Shown piece after piece: positions 7,915-15,012 of a stretch of 64,000 bases of DNA (its first letter is position 1; every line of letters begins with the position of its first letter). The position numbers were made by a program, and so were the translations under genes. This stretch comes from a virus. The notes below the pieces were generated by a model, which was not told the DNA's origin, did not search any database, and saw only the letters and a list, made by a program, of their open reading frames with translations. The DNA lies in IMG/VR virus record IMGVR_UViG_3300042862_000066, positions 1-64,000 of that record; one strand, 5' to 3'.

Positions 7915-8319
7915 ATGAAAAACATGTTATTAATCCATTCCAATTGGAAGGAAGCAAAGACATTCAAAATGATGCCTGTAGCAGATAACTGCCCGTATCT
8001 TGAATGTATTTATGATGGGCAACTTAAAGTGTTGGCTATTATCAGTAAAAATAAAAAGGATACATTCCATATGTTACCGAAGATTGATCCGAATGGTGAT
8101 CCAGAAATGCGTAAGACTCCGGGAAGAGATGGTAGTCCTTATAAGCAGGAGCGTCGTAGCCAAGAGACATACCAAGAGTATTATCTTGAGGACCTTCGTG
8201 ATATTCAGGAGTTCGTTACGATGTTTGCTGTTAACCATTCTACATTTCCGATAGATACTTATTTTTCTGAGGAAACAAATGTGACGGATGCAAACGTTCC
8301 TACCGAATCTGCTGAATAA
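7915..8319 (+). CDS. Hypothetical phage protein, probably its own transcript
   Basis: This 134-aa protein has a beta-rich N-terminal half (YLECIYDGQLKVLAIIS), a basic stretch (KTPGRDGSPYKQERRS), and an acidic helical C-terminal half ending in a Ser/Thr/Glu tail. Proteins with this pattern recur in Bacteroidota phages, to my memory; no function is established. It is flanked by a candidate promoter (7866-7897) and a strong hairpin terminator (8341-8364), so it may be expressed separately and strongly from the surrounding replication genes. A small abundant regulator or DNA-binding accessory protein would fit, but this is inference. Confidence 0.65.
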   Translation: MKNMLLIHSNWKEAKTFKMMPVADNCPYLECIYDGQLKVLAIISKNKKDTFHMLPKIDPNGDPEMRKTPGRDGSPYKQERRSQETYQEYYLEDLRDIQEFVTMFAVNHSTFPIDTYFSEETNVTDANVPTESAE

Positions 8320-8340
8320 TTTCAAGCAAATCGTAAATTA

Positions 8341-8364
8341 ATGGGGGAGCAATCCCCCATTTTT
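8341..8364 (+). terminator. Intrinsic terminator with GCAA tetraloop
   Basis: An 8-bp perfect stem (ATGGGGGA at 8341-8348, TCCCCCAT at 8353-8360) closes a GCAA loop, a GNRA tetraloop, and is followed by TTTT. This is a textbook rho-independent terminator placed 21 bases after the preceding stop codon. It also contains an ATG in frame with the DNA polymerase, which explains why a longer polymerase reading frame can be drawn. Confidence 0.85.
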
Positions 8365-8370
8365 ATCCCT

Positions 8371-10362
8371 ATGAATCACTGGGTAATGGACTATGAGACA
8401 CTTATTAATTGTTTCGTAGCAGTATTTGAACATTATAAAACAGAGGAGACTAAGACATTCGTTGTACATAAACTTCGCAATGACTATGAAGAGCTTCTCA
8501 GATTTGTAAATCATAATGCTTATGATAATGAATGGCACATATCGTTTAATGGTTTAAACTTTGACTCTCAGATTACTGAATTCCTGATTAAGGAAGGCGC
8601 CGATCTTGTTGGTTTAGATCCTGAACGTATAGCGTATGCTTTATATCTTCAGGCTCAAGACGTAATTACCCGTGGTAATAACGACGAGTTTCCTAAGTAT
8701 TCTGAAAGGGAGTTAAGTGTTCGTCAGATAGACGTTTATAAACTAAATCACTGGGATAACGCGGCAAAGAGATCTAGCTTGAAATGGATTCAGTATTCTA
8801 TGGATTGGTATAACATCCAAGAGATGCCTATACACCATAGCACTATGATCTATAAGCAAGAAGAGCTTGATACTATAGTAACCTACTGTATTAATGACGT
8901 TAAGTCTACTAAGGCCATCCTTCTGTTAAGCAAAGAACAGATTGCTTTACGTAAGACATTGACTAATGAGTATGGTATTAACTTGTATAGTGCATCTGAG
9001 CCAAGGATATCCAAGGAATTGTTTCTGTACTTCTTAAGTAAGAAGACCGGGATAAAAAAGTATGATCTAAAACAATTGAGAACGAATCGTGCAGAGATAA
9101 TTGTTGGTGATATCATACTACCGTATGTTAAGTTTAAACGTAAAGAGTTTAACAATATATTTGAGAAGTTTAAATCCTTGGTTATAGATACTAAGGAGAC
9201 TAAAGGCGGATTCAAATACTCTGTTACACATAAAGGCGTTAAGACAGACTATGGTCTCGGCGGATTGCATGGTGCTACTAAGTCTGGTATCTATGAGGCT
9301 AAGGATGGTATGATTATAATGACGTCTGACGTTACTAGTTTCTATCCTAACCTAGCTATCAGAAATAAGTGGTCGCCTGCACATATCCCGCAGAAAGAAT
9401 TCTGTGAGCAGTATGAATGGTTCTTTGATGAACGTAAGAAGATTCCTAAGAAGGATCCAAAGAACTATGTATATAAAATTATTCTTAACAGTACTTATGG
9501 TTTAAGTAATGACGAGAATAGTTTCTTGTATGATCCAGAGTTTACCATGCGCATTACTATAAACGGTCAGTTAAGTTTGACTATGTTATATGAGATGCTA
9601 TCTGATGGAATCCCCGGAAGCATACCGCTTATGCAAAATACAGATGGTCTTGAGATGATGATTCCAGCAAGTTATAAAGACAAGTATCTGGAAATTTGTA
9701 GTAAGTGGGAAGAGATAACAAACCTACAGTTAGAGCATGATCAGTATCAGAAGATAATTCTAGCTGACGTTAATAACTATATTGCTGTTCATTCTGCCAA
9801 GGAGATTACAAAAGAAGAATCGGATGCTCTGAAGAAGAAGAATCCACATCATGTGTTTAAGGAGATAGGGGGTAAGTATTTGTACTCTCCTGTTAAGTGT
9901 AAAGGCAGATTCGAATTTAATGATCTAGCGTTACATAAGAATAAGAGCTTCCTAATTATACCTAAAGCTATATATAATTACTTTGTGCATGACGTATTAC
10001 CAGAAAAGACTATGATTGCAAATAGAAACATACTGGATTATTGTGCAGGTATTAAAGCAAAAGGCGATTGGAAGTTTGTTAAGACATGTTTCGAGAAAGG
10101 TAAACGTACAGATGAAATTCTACAGAAGATCGTAAGGTATTATATATCTGAGAAGGGATGTAAGATAATCAAACGTAACATAGCCGACGCTAGAGAGATT
10201 CAAGTAGAATCCGGTAAGTGGATGCAAACCGTGATGGATGAATATCAAGAAAAGAAATGGTCTGACTATAACGTTAATGAAGATTACTATCTAGAGAAAA
10301 TCTATAAAGAAATCGAGAACGTTAATAAGAACAAAGAGAAATCACAATTAAGTTTATTCTAA
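8371..10362 (+). CDS. Family B DNA polymerase with 3'-5' exonuclease
   Basis: This 663-aa replicative polymerase carries proofreading motifs Exo I MDYET (D7, E9), Exo II FNGLNFD (about 59-65) and Exo III YCIND (172-176). Polymerase motifs are A, DVTSFYPN at 320-327; B, KIILNSTYG at 369-377; and C, NTDG at 423-426, where most family B enzymes have DTD. The NTDG form and the short gap between A and B are compact features I recall from crAss-like phage polymerases. The start is set at 8371 because the in-frame ATG at 8341 lies in a terminator stem, and Exo I follows almost at once. The stop shares a base with the next ATG (TAATG), so it is coupled to the DUF932-like gene. It should copy the phage genome in the cytoplasm. 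Confidence 0.92.
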   Translation: MNHWVMDYETLINCFVAVFEHYKTEETKTFVVHKLRNDYEELLRFVNHNAYDNEWHISFNGLNFDSQITEFLIKEGADLVGLDPERIAYALYLQAQDVITRGNNDEFPKYSERELSVRQIDVYKLNHWDNAAKRSSLKWIQYSMDWYNIQEMPIHHSTMIYKQEELDTIVTYCINDVKSTKAILLLSKEQIALRKTLTNEYGINLYSASEPRISKELFLYFLSKKTGIKKYDLKQLRTNRAEIIVGDIILPYVKFKRKEFNNIFEKFKSLVIDTKETKGGFKYSVTHKGVKTDYGLGGLHGATKSGIYEAKDGMIIMTSDVTSFYPNLAIRNKWSPAHIPQKEFCEQYEWFFDERKKIPKKDPKNYVYKIILNSTYGLSNDENSFLYDPEFTMRITINGQLSLTMLYEMLSDGIPGSIPLMQNTDGLEMMIPASYKDKYLEICSKWEEITNLQLEHDQYQKIILADVNNYIAVHSAKEITKEESDALKKKNPHHVFKEIGGKYLYSPVKCKGRFEFNDLALHKNKSFLIIPKAIYNYFVHDVLPEKTMIANRNILDYCAGIKAKGDWKFVKTCFEKGKRTDEILQKIVRYYISEKGCKIIKRNIADAREIQVESGKWMQTVMDEYQEKKWSDYNVNEDYYLEKIYKEIENVNKNKEKSQLSLF

Positions 10363-11402
10363 TGAGTAAAAGAATTCCTACTGGTATAACCAGAGAATAT
10401 TTAGAGAATGTAGCCCTGCCTAACCACGGTGGGCGCTATACTCCTATCAGCCACAAGTCTATTATAGATAAAGTTCATGAAGAACTTGCTACTCGTGGCT
10501 TTAATGTAGAATCAGAATTATACCGTGCAAGTATTGGCGGTAATGTTGCAAATGGAATCTATATCCTAGATCAGGGTACAGATCCAGATATGAAGATGAT
10601 GTTTATATGGGGTAACTCGTATGACAAATCTATGAGGTTTAAATGTGGAGTTGGGGTTTACATTCCGAAGACTGGTAACTATATCTTTGCAGGTGACTTA
10701 TCTAGTTATGCTAGAAAGCATACGGGTAAAGCAGATGAAGAAGCTATTAGTATGATTCAGACACAACTAAATATGGCTAATGCTCACTATGCTGACTTAC
10801 TTGCATCAAGAGATATACTTATTAATCAGACTGCTAGCTTGCATACCTATTCACAATTGGTAGGCCAGATGTTTATTGATAAGCAATGTCTTAATAAGGA
10901 ACAAGTATCTTCGGTAAGAGATAGTCTTATAGGTAAAGTTGTCCTATTCGATAACATTGATCATACTAATGCATGGAATTTCTATAACTGTGTAGCTACT
11001 GCATTACGTATGTCGCATCCTAAGAACTGGTTCGAGGATCAATCAGAATGCCACAAAGTTATTAACAAATACTTTGCGTTAACTACTTTAACACAAATGG
11101 ATTGCCCTATGGATACTCCTATGGAGTATGGAATTGTACAAGATTCTGTACAAGAACCTACTAATCAGTTAAGTTTACTAGATGTAATCGATGAGGTTGA
11201 ACGAAAAGAAGAAGAATTGAAAGATTACAATATCTCTGAAAATGTAGATAGCGTTACTCTAGATTTAATCTATGAGGAAGGCGAGCCGGAGAATGTTGAG
11301 GAAATTGTTAGTGAAAATAAAGAAGAAGAATTGGAACATGAAGAAGAATTCTTTAACTTTGGTGTCACTGAATTACCAACATTCCAACTACCGGATCTAT
11401 GA
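10362..11402 (+). CDS. DUF932-like phage protein
   Basis: This 346-aa protein has the segment NHGGRYTPISHKSIID near the start, then GNSYDKSMRFKCGVGVYI and GDLSSYARKHTG. These resemble proteins widespread in Bacteroidota phages and related to DUF932 (phage/plasmid-associated) proteins. DUF932 members often lie beside replication or recombination genes; the biochemical role is unknown. The last 70 residues are very acidic (repeated Glu with some Lys) and probably disordered. It starts at the TAATG junction with the DNA polymerase and overlaps the next gene by 4 bases (ATGA), which places it in the replication operon. Confidence 0.75.
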   Translation: MSKRIPTGITREYLENVALPNHGGRYTPISHKSIIDKVHEELATRGFNVESELYRASIGGNVANGIYILDQGTDPDMKMMFIWGNSYDKSMRFKCGVGVYIPKTGNYIFAGDLSSYARKHTGKADEEAISMIQTQLNMANAHYADLLASRDILINQTASLHTYSQLVGQMFIDKQCLNKEQVSSVRDSLIGKVVLFDNIDHTNAWNFYNCVATALRMSHPKNWFEDQSECHKVINKYFALTTLTQMDCPMDTPMEYGIVQDSVQEPTNQLSLLDVIDEVERKEEELKDYNISENVDSVTLDLIYEEGEPENVEEIVSENKEEELEHEEEFFNFGVTELPTFQLPDL

Positions 11403-11926
11403 CAAGAGAAGAGTTTACAAAGAAAGTAGAAAAGCGTATTGATCTAATACGCCAGACATTGCTTACTAAACATAAAGAGTACGCTAAAGACGATAATGTA
11501 TTCAGAAACTTTGATGAAGCTGCGGGGGGACTATCCCTCCACGGCTCATCTTCTGAAGTATTATGGAGCTACATGACTAAGCATCTTGTATCTATTAAAG
11601 ACATAGTAGCTAACGGTAAGCCTGCTGAGGCAGAGGTAGTATCTGAAAAGATTGGAGATGTAATTAACTATCTAATCCTACTAGAGGCTATGCTGAATGA
11701 GCAAGGGTACAAGCACTGTAAACTTAAAGAAGCATATGATAAGCATAAGCTTTATAATAAAACTGATATAGATAGATTGTCTATGTGGACTAGTGACTAT
11801 ACTAAGAATACGGATATGTTAGGTCTCGTTAAGATGGCAAACAATAATCCTTTTAGTAAGGGTAGTGACCACGATGTAGATAAGGTTAGGTATCATAATA
11901 AGCCCGGCGAAGAACGCGGCTATTAA
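11399..11926 (+). CDS. MazG-like / DUF1599-type nucleotide-associated protein
   Basis: This 175-aa helical protein has the block KHKEYAKDDNVFRNF, then SSEVLWSYMTKHLVSI and EKIGDVINYLILLEAML. The arrangement suggests the DUF1599/DUF6378 type, which is related to all-alpha nucleotide pyrophosphohydrolases and is often linked to phage nucleotide metabolism. Acidic residues in the helices could bind magnesium. It overlaps the upstream gene by 4 bases and precedes a second MazG-like gene by 16 bases, so the two probably act together on the nucleotide pool. The exact substrate cannot be read from sequence. Confidence 0.65.
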   Translation: MTREEFTKKVEKRIDLIRQTLLTKHKEYAKDDNVFRNFDEAAGGLSLHGSSSEVLWSYMTKHLVSIKDIVANGKPAEAEVVSEKIGDVINYLILLEAMLNEQGYKHCKLKEAYDKHKLYNKTDIDRLSMWTSDYTKNTDMLGLVKMANNNPFSKGSDHDVDKVRYHNKPGEERGY

Positions 11927-11942
11927 TTGTAAATTATTGTAG

Positions 11943-12329
11943 ATGAAAAACTATATAGAGATGGTGGCCGAGTTCCACCACGTATTTGATCAGAAAGATG
12001 CTAAGAAACCAACTGTTGGATCCGTTAAGCAAGGCGAGCTACGCTATTCGTTACAAGCTGAAGAAAATTCAGAATACCTTGAAGCGATACGTGCTAATGA
12101 TCTTGTAGGTATCGCGGATGCTCTTGGTGACCAGCTCTACATTCTATTCGGGACTGTGCTTAAGCATGGTCTCCAAGATAAAATCGAGGATGTCTTTAAA
12201 GAAATCCAACGATCGAATATGAGTAAACTAGGTGCCGATGGCAAACCTATTTACCGGGAAGATGGAAAGATCTTAAAAGGGCCTGCATATTTCAGACCCG
12301 ATATCAAGAAGATCTTAGATCAACCCTGA
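11943..12329 (+). CDS. MazG-like nucleotide pyrophosphohydrolase
   Basis: This 128-aa all-alpha NTP pyrophosphatase-type protein has EENSEYLEA for the E-E-x-x-E metal-binding helix and ADALGDQLYILFGT for the second metal-binding helix. The C-terminal stretch NMSKLGADGKPIYREDGKI and KGPAYFRPDI is typical of the phosphoribosyl-ATP pyrophosphohydrolase-like branch found in phages. It probably hydrolyses (d)NTPs or alarmone-like nucleotides to monophosphates. It is the last plus-strand gene, and its final 10 bases overlap the end of the minus-strand 45-aa gene. A hairpin terminator follows at 12357. Confidence 0.85.
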   Translation: MKNYIEMVAEFHHVFDQKDAKKPTVGSVKQGELRYSLQAEENSEYLEAIRANDLVGIADALGDQLYILFGTVLKHGLQDKIEDVFKEIQRSNMSKLGADGKPIYREDGKILKGPAYFRPDIKKILDQP

Positions 12330-12457
12330 CCTCTATAACTTTTCTTATACAACTTGCTAGTCTTTAATCGACTAGTTTTAGTTTTTGCTATTACCCCTGG
12401 GCGGCTAACCTTAGCTCGCTTAGGGGCATTGCTTTTTATAGTTGCTACTTTAGCCAT
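12320..12457 (-). CDS. Tiny basic protein (45 aa)
   Basis: This minus-strand frame encodes 45 residues beginning MAKVATIKSNAPKRAKVS, very rich in Lys and Arg. Its ATG shares a base with the stop of the upstream gene (TAATG at 12455-12459 read on the minus strand), and the MAK start matches its neighbours MAKK. It is the last gene of the late arm and overlaps the plus-strand MazG-like gene by 10 bases. It lacks the GG motif of its relatives. A DNA-binding or virion-packaged basic peptide is a guess. Confidence 0.55.
   Translation of the reverse strand: MAKVATIKSNAPKRAKVSRPGVIAKTKTSRLKTSKLYKKSYRGQG
12357..12386 (+). terminator. Candidate intrinsic terminator of the early arm
   Basis: CTAGTC (12357-12362) pairs with GACTAG (12370-12375) around a 7-base loop and is followed by TTTTAGTTTTT on the plus strand. 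It lies 28 bases after the last plus-strand stop codon. The stem is short, so efficiency may be modest. It sits inside the minus-strand 45-aa gene, where no T-tract exists in the opposite direction. Confidence 0.55.
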
Positions 12458-12750
12458 TACTTTTTCTTTTTAATCATCCCACCTCTCTTTAACGGAGTAA
12501 GAGCTGAACCTGCAGGCTTATTCTTAGGGTTGGTCTTCTCTTTTTCTTTTTTATTCCAGTCCTCTTGAGATTTTTTTATTTCAGCAGCACTAGGTTTTGG
12601 ACCTCTATAAACTCCAGTTCTTAAAGGGTTGTTTCCAGTCGGAGGAGTATTCGAAGTAGTCGGGTTAGCTCTTTGAGGAGCAGCTACAGAGTTAGGATCA
12701 GATGTTACTCCTTTTCCAAACTTTGCCTTTTTTAAAATTTTCTTTGCCAT
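12457..12750 (-). CDS. Small Lys-rich protein with C-terminal GG motif
   Basis: This 97-aa basic, low-complexity, probably disordered protein begins MAKKILKKAKFG and ends LKRGGMIKKKK. The middle is Pro/Asn/Thr-rich. The K/R-x-GG-x-I/T-K-rich ending is shared with neighbouring small genes and echoed in the large late structural proteins, which suggests a common signal. Its ATG and the stop of the gene upstream overlap (TAATG), as does its own stop with the next gene, so these are translated as a chain. The function is unknown; a small virion component is the best guess. Confidence 0.65.
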   Translation of the reverse strand: MAKKILKKAKFGKGVTSDPNSVAAPQRANPTTSNTPPTGNNPLRTGVYRGPKPSAAEIKKSQEDWNKKEKEKTNPKNKPAGSALTPLKRGGMIKKKK

Positions 12751-13136
12751 TACTTTTTAATTTTACCTAATTTTGCTTTTTCCATTCTGTCTACTTGGTC
12801 AAGAGCTGTGATTGGTCTTGTGATAGTTCCTCCTGCTTTTTTACTAGGAGTTGTCATTGAATCTAACAGTCTTAATCTTTTCTCGTTATTAAATTTTTCT
12901 TCTAATTTTGATGGACCACTATTCATCACAGACTTTATAAATTTTTGTCTGTTTGCAGCATCTGTAGAATCGGATGTAGCTTTACTTGAAGCATACATTT
13001 CATCCATGCTAAGCTGTTTAACAGCAGGAGCTCTAACTTTTTCTAGAGCTGCTTGATTAGCCATGTTCATATTAGCTTGCTGAGAAGCAGTAATAGCGGA
13101 CGTAGAATTCTTTTCGGGTCTTTTCTTCTTTGCCAT
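12750..13136 (-). CDS. Small Lys-rich protein with GG motif
   Basis: This 128-aa protein starts MAKKKRPEKNST. It has a helical centre (MNMANQAALEKVRAPAVK and MDEMYASSKAT) and a C-terminal stretch with SKKAGGTITRPIT followed by LGKIKK. Unlike its neighbours, the GG motif lies about 34 residues before the end. Stop-start overlaps at both ends show coupling. It is co-directional with the lysis and virion genes, so late expression is likely. No known family is recognised. Confidence 0.65.
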   Translation of the reverse strand: MAKKKRPEKNSTSAITASQQANMNMANQAALEKVRAPAVKQLSMDEMYASSKATSDSTDAANRQKFIKSVMNSGPSKLEEKFNNEKRLRLLDSMTTPSKKAGGTITRPITALDQVDRMEKAKLGKIKK

Positions 13137-13417
13137 TATTTCTTCTTTTTAGTTTGTCCACCTTTTTTCATAACAGAGGTCCCTTTTATCCTATCTTTTA
13201 TAATCTCTTTATCAATTAATCGCATTTTTCTATCGTCAAGTCTATTTACCTTATCATTAAGTCTATTCACTCTATTTTGATTTGGAGAACTTGATCGAGT
13301 CTCATCCATCATTCTTTGCCACGTATTGTCAGTGCGCTTATCTAAGATATTAATTCTTTTTCTTCTGATGCTATCAGTACTTGTGCCCATTTCGGCTTTT
13401 GCTAATTTCTTTGCCAT
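13136..13417 (-). CDS. Small Lys-rich protein with C-terminal GG motif
   Basis: This 93-aa highly charged protein begins MAKKLAKAEMG and ends VMKKGGQTKKKK. The centre is an Arg/Asp-rich helix-forming repeat with NRVNRLNDKVNRLDDRK, which could form a short coiled coil. The start and the last 12 residues match the paralogous neighbours. Its stop overlaps the next ATG (TAATG). A 17-base gap separates it from the 48-aa gene upstream. The function is unknown; oligomerisation through the coiled coil is plausible. Confidence 0.65.
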   Translation of the reverse strand: MAKKLAKAEMGTSTDSIRRKRINILDKRTDNTWQRMMDETRSSSPNQNRVNRLNDKVNRLDDRKMRLIDKEIIKDRIKGTSVMKKGGQTKKKK

Positions 13418-13434
13418 TGTTTTATATTTTTAAG

Positions 13435-13581
13435 TTAAGATCCACAGTATAAACAGCCGTCATCTGCGTCCTCGCTTTTGCCGGCTAATATATTTTTGCA
13501 TTCAGCATCCACTTGTTCATCTGACCATTGAGGATGAAATGCTTTTACTTGAGCTCTAAGAAATTGGTAATCGTTATTCAT
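13435..13581 (-). CDS. Tiny acidic protein with C-terminal Cys pair (48 aa)
   Basis: This frame gives 48 residues starting MNNDYQFLRAQVKAFHPQW, then an acidic part with one Cys (ECKN) and the ending GCLYCGS. The start shares a base with the stop of the gene upstream (TAATG), which supports real translation. It differs from its basic neighbours in charge. The C-terminal CLYC could bind a metal or form disulfides. It may be the same kind of short helical accessory peptide found near holins, but no function is recognised. Confidence 0.5.
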   Translation of the reverse strand: MNNDYQFLRAQVKAFHPQWSDEQVDAECKNILAGKSEDADDGCLYCGS

Positions 13582-13856
13582 TAACGTTTTTTACTTTTTA
13601 TTGTACCACCTTTCTTACTAGGGGCTAGCAGAGTTGGCAATTTATTTTTGTGATTTTTTTGATAAAGCTCGTTCATTTTTTTTTGATGATCCAGTTTGAG
13701 TTTTTCATTTAATTTTTGCTGTTGCTCCTCTCTAAACTTGGTCTGGTCGGCCGCTTTTTTTTTCTCTGCAGCTTGTCTTACAGCAAAAGGTGTTTTATCT
13801 GGAGGTGTCGAATTAGCACCACCACCGTTATATTTCTTAATTGTTTTTTTTGCCAT
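13581..13856 (-). CDS. Small Lys-rich protein with C-terminal GG motif
   Basis: This 91-aa basic protein starts MAKKTIKKYNGGGAN and ends APSKKGGTIKSKKR. The middle is a long Lys/Gln/Glu-rich helix (KFREEQQQKLNEKLKLDHQ) that is probably coiled coil. The N- and C-terminal signatures match the neighbouring small proteins. Its stop and the start of the 48-aa gene overlap by one base. It is probably a late, possibly packaged, protein. Confidence 0.65.
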   Translation of the reverse strand: MAKKTIKKYNGGGANSTPPDKTPFAVRQAAEKKKAADQTKFREEQQQKLNEKLKLDHQKKMNELYQKNHKNKLPTLLAPSKKGGTIKSKKR

Positions 13857-13868
13857 GTCTTTATGTTA

Positions 13869-14000
13869 TTATTTCTTACCCATTTTCTTTATAGACATCT
13901 TAGGTTTAGCGTTGGTCTTTACCATTCCGCCGTGTTTAAAATTTCCGCTTTGCTTTCTTGTTATAGCGGACATTGACATAGTTTTCTTATCTTGAGCCAT
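13869..14000 (-). CDS. Tiny Lys/Met-rich protein with GG motif (43 aa)
   Basis: This frame encodes 43 residues starting MAQDKKTMSMSAITRKQSG, with FKHGGMVKTNAK in the middle and IKKMGKK at the end. It fits between the spanin-like gene (stop at 14012) and the 91-aa gene (start 13856), filling the gap neatly. The GG motif and basic composition make it a further member of the small-gene family. Reality rests on position, composition and motif only. Confidence 0.55.
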   Translation of the reverse strand: MAQDKKTMSMSAITRKQSGNFKHGGMVKTNAKPKMSIKKMGKK

Positions 14001-14011
14001 TGTATTATGTA

Positions 14012-14476
14012 TTAGTTAGTTACTATAAGTAAAGTTAACAAAAAAACCGATACTCCTCCAAATATCCAGTTATTTCTTTTTGCAATTCCTAGATATTTTT
14101 GTGAAGTATGCAGGGAATCTCGAGTTTCTACCAAGTACGACTGTAAATCTGCATTGTGATCAAGGCAATTTGTTGTTCTCTGGTTCGCGTCAGTAAGGAA
14201 ACCGCTGATCTTTTTAATCTCAAGTTCTTTATCATTAATACGGAGCTCGTAGGTTTTAATGATTTCGTCTTTTCTTCCAATGCTTTTCTGCAGGTAGTCA
14301 TAGTCCACAATAGATTTAAGCAAGATCTCCTCTTGTTTATCTGTGAAGAAGATACCTTTGGTATCATTGTACTTAATTCTTTGGGGAGTAAGCTGCCCAT
14401 ATACGGTCCCGCTGCTCATCATTTGCATTAGGGATAATAGCAATAAGAATATCCCGATCACCTTTATCTTTGTCAT
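14012..14476 (-). CDS. Spanin-like membrane protein (signal peptide plus C-terminal TM)
   Basis: This 154-aa protein has a clear signal peptide (VIGIFLLLLSLMQMM then GTVYGQ), a long helical coiled-coil-like middle (residues about 45-130) and one transmembrane helix at the C-terminus (WIFGGVSVFLLTLLIV). It lies at the end of the lysis cassette, and its start overlaps the upstream gene by 104 bases in another frame, as outer-membrane spanins often do. It lacks a lipobox Cys, so it is not a classical o-spanin; the layout is closer to a unimolecular spanin or a periplasmic tether. A role in outer membrane disruption is inferred. Confidence 0.55.
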   Translation of the reverse strand: MTKIKVIGIFLLLLSLMQMMSSGTVYGQLTPQRIKYNDTKGIFFTDKQEEILLKSIVDYDYLQKSIGRKDEIIKTYELRINDKELEIKKISGFLTDANQRTTNCLDHNADLQSYLVETRDSLHTSQKYLGIAKRNNWIFGGVSVFLLTLLIVTN

Positions 14477-14738
14477 CTTTTTTGTTTATAGTGTTTATAC
14501 TGTTAACTCGTTGAATATCAACAATATCCAAGCTGTCTTGGAGAATCTTTAGCTTTAAAGAATCTACTAAGATACTATCTCTTACATCATCAGCATAAGC
14601 TTGACGCTTAAGCTCCTCTATGTTAAGATCCTTTACCTTGTTCTTATATTGTAATATTGCGATAAAGATTACAATTGCTACAAGAGCTACTACTACAGCT
14701 ATGTCTTTATACAGTTTCTTCAGTTGGCGTGTTGTCAT
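14373..14738 (-). CDS. i-spanin-like protein
   Basis: This 121-aa protein starts MTTRQLKKL at 14738; a longer frame to 14816 only reads through the holin-like gene. A transmembrane helix follows at about 15-35 (IAVVVALVAIVIFIAIL), then a long charged coiled coil, and the end RDRIWAAYSPKN. This N-in/C-out plan is that of Rz-type inner-membrane spanins. It overlaps the holin-like gene by 32 bases and the downstream spanin-like gene by 104. It would span the periplasm from the inner membrane and help fuse it with the outer membrane after peptidoglycan is cut. Confidence 0.6.
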   Translation of the reverse strand: MTTRQLKKLYKDIAVVVALVAIVIFIAILQYKNKVKDLNIEELKRQAYADDVRDSILVDSLKLKILQDSLDIVDIQRVNSINTINKKDDKDKGDRDILIAIIPNANDEQRDRIWAAYSPKN

Positions 14739-15012
14739 AGTTGATCTCAGGTTGTGGCTCAGGAGCCGGTTGTACTGGAGCTGGTACCTCTTTCCTTTTA
14801 TCAAAAATCTTTTCAATAACCGTTAAGCCTAGTCCTCCACCTGCTATTAGACATAGAGCGTCAAACATAAACTCCGGGGTGATATGATCATCATTACGGA
14901 AAGTAGCAACGTATGCTAAGATAATGATGTTGAATAATGTAAATGCAGATAAGACTCTCTTACTTGAAAGAGAAGACTTATTGCTAAATAGGTCATAGAA
15001 AAACTTTTTCAT
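14707..15012 (-). CDS. Holin-like membrane protein
   Basis: This 101-aa protein has two transmembrane segments: FTLFNIIILAYVATF near 24-38 and DALCLIAGGGLGLTVIEKI near 51-69. A Pro/Glu-rich cytoplasmic tail follows (VPAPVQPAPEPQPE). The size and topology match class II holins or antiholins. It overlaps the upstream holin-like gene by 4 bases (ATGA) and the spanin by 32. Having two holin-like proteins suggests a holin/antiholin pair that times lysis. Confidence 0.6.
   Translation of the reverse strand: MKKFFYDLFSNKSSLSSKRVLSAFTLFNIIILAYVATFRNDDHITPEFMFDALCLIAGGGLGLTVIEKIFDKRKEVPAPVQPAPEPQPEINYDNTPTEETV

Noticed and set aside
8341-8370. N-terminal extension of the DNA polymerase (10 residues)
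   Set aside because: The bases form a perfect terminator hairpin with a T-run, and the Exo I motif begins directly after the ATG at 8371.
12750-14000. Plus-strand frames of 75-99 codons opposite the tiny Lys-rich genes
   Set aside because: They are Phe/Leu/Ser-rich mirror frames of Lys/Glu-rich coding sequence with no coupling or start signals.
14739-14816. Longer start of the i-spanin-like gene
   Set aside because: The added 26 residues read the holin-like gene in another frame and would put a basic stretch before the TM helix without need; 14738 gives a normal Rz-like plan.
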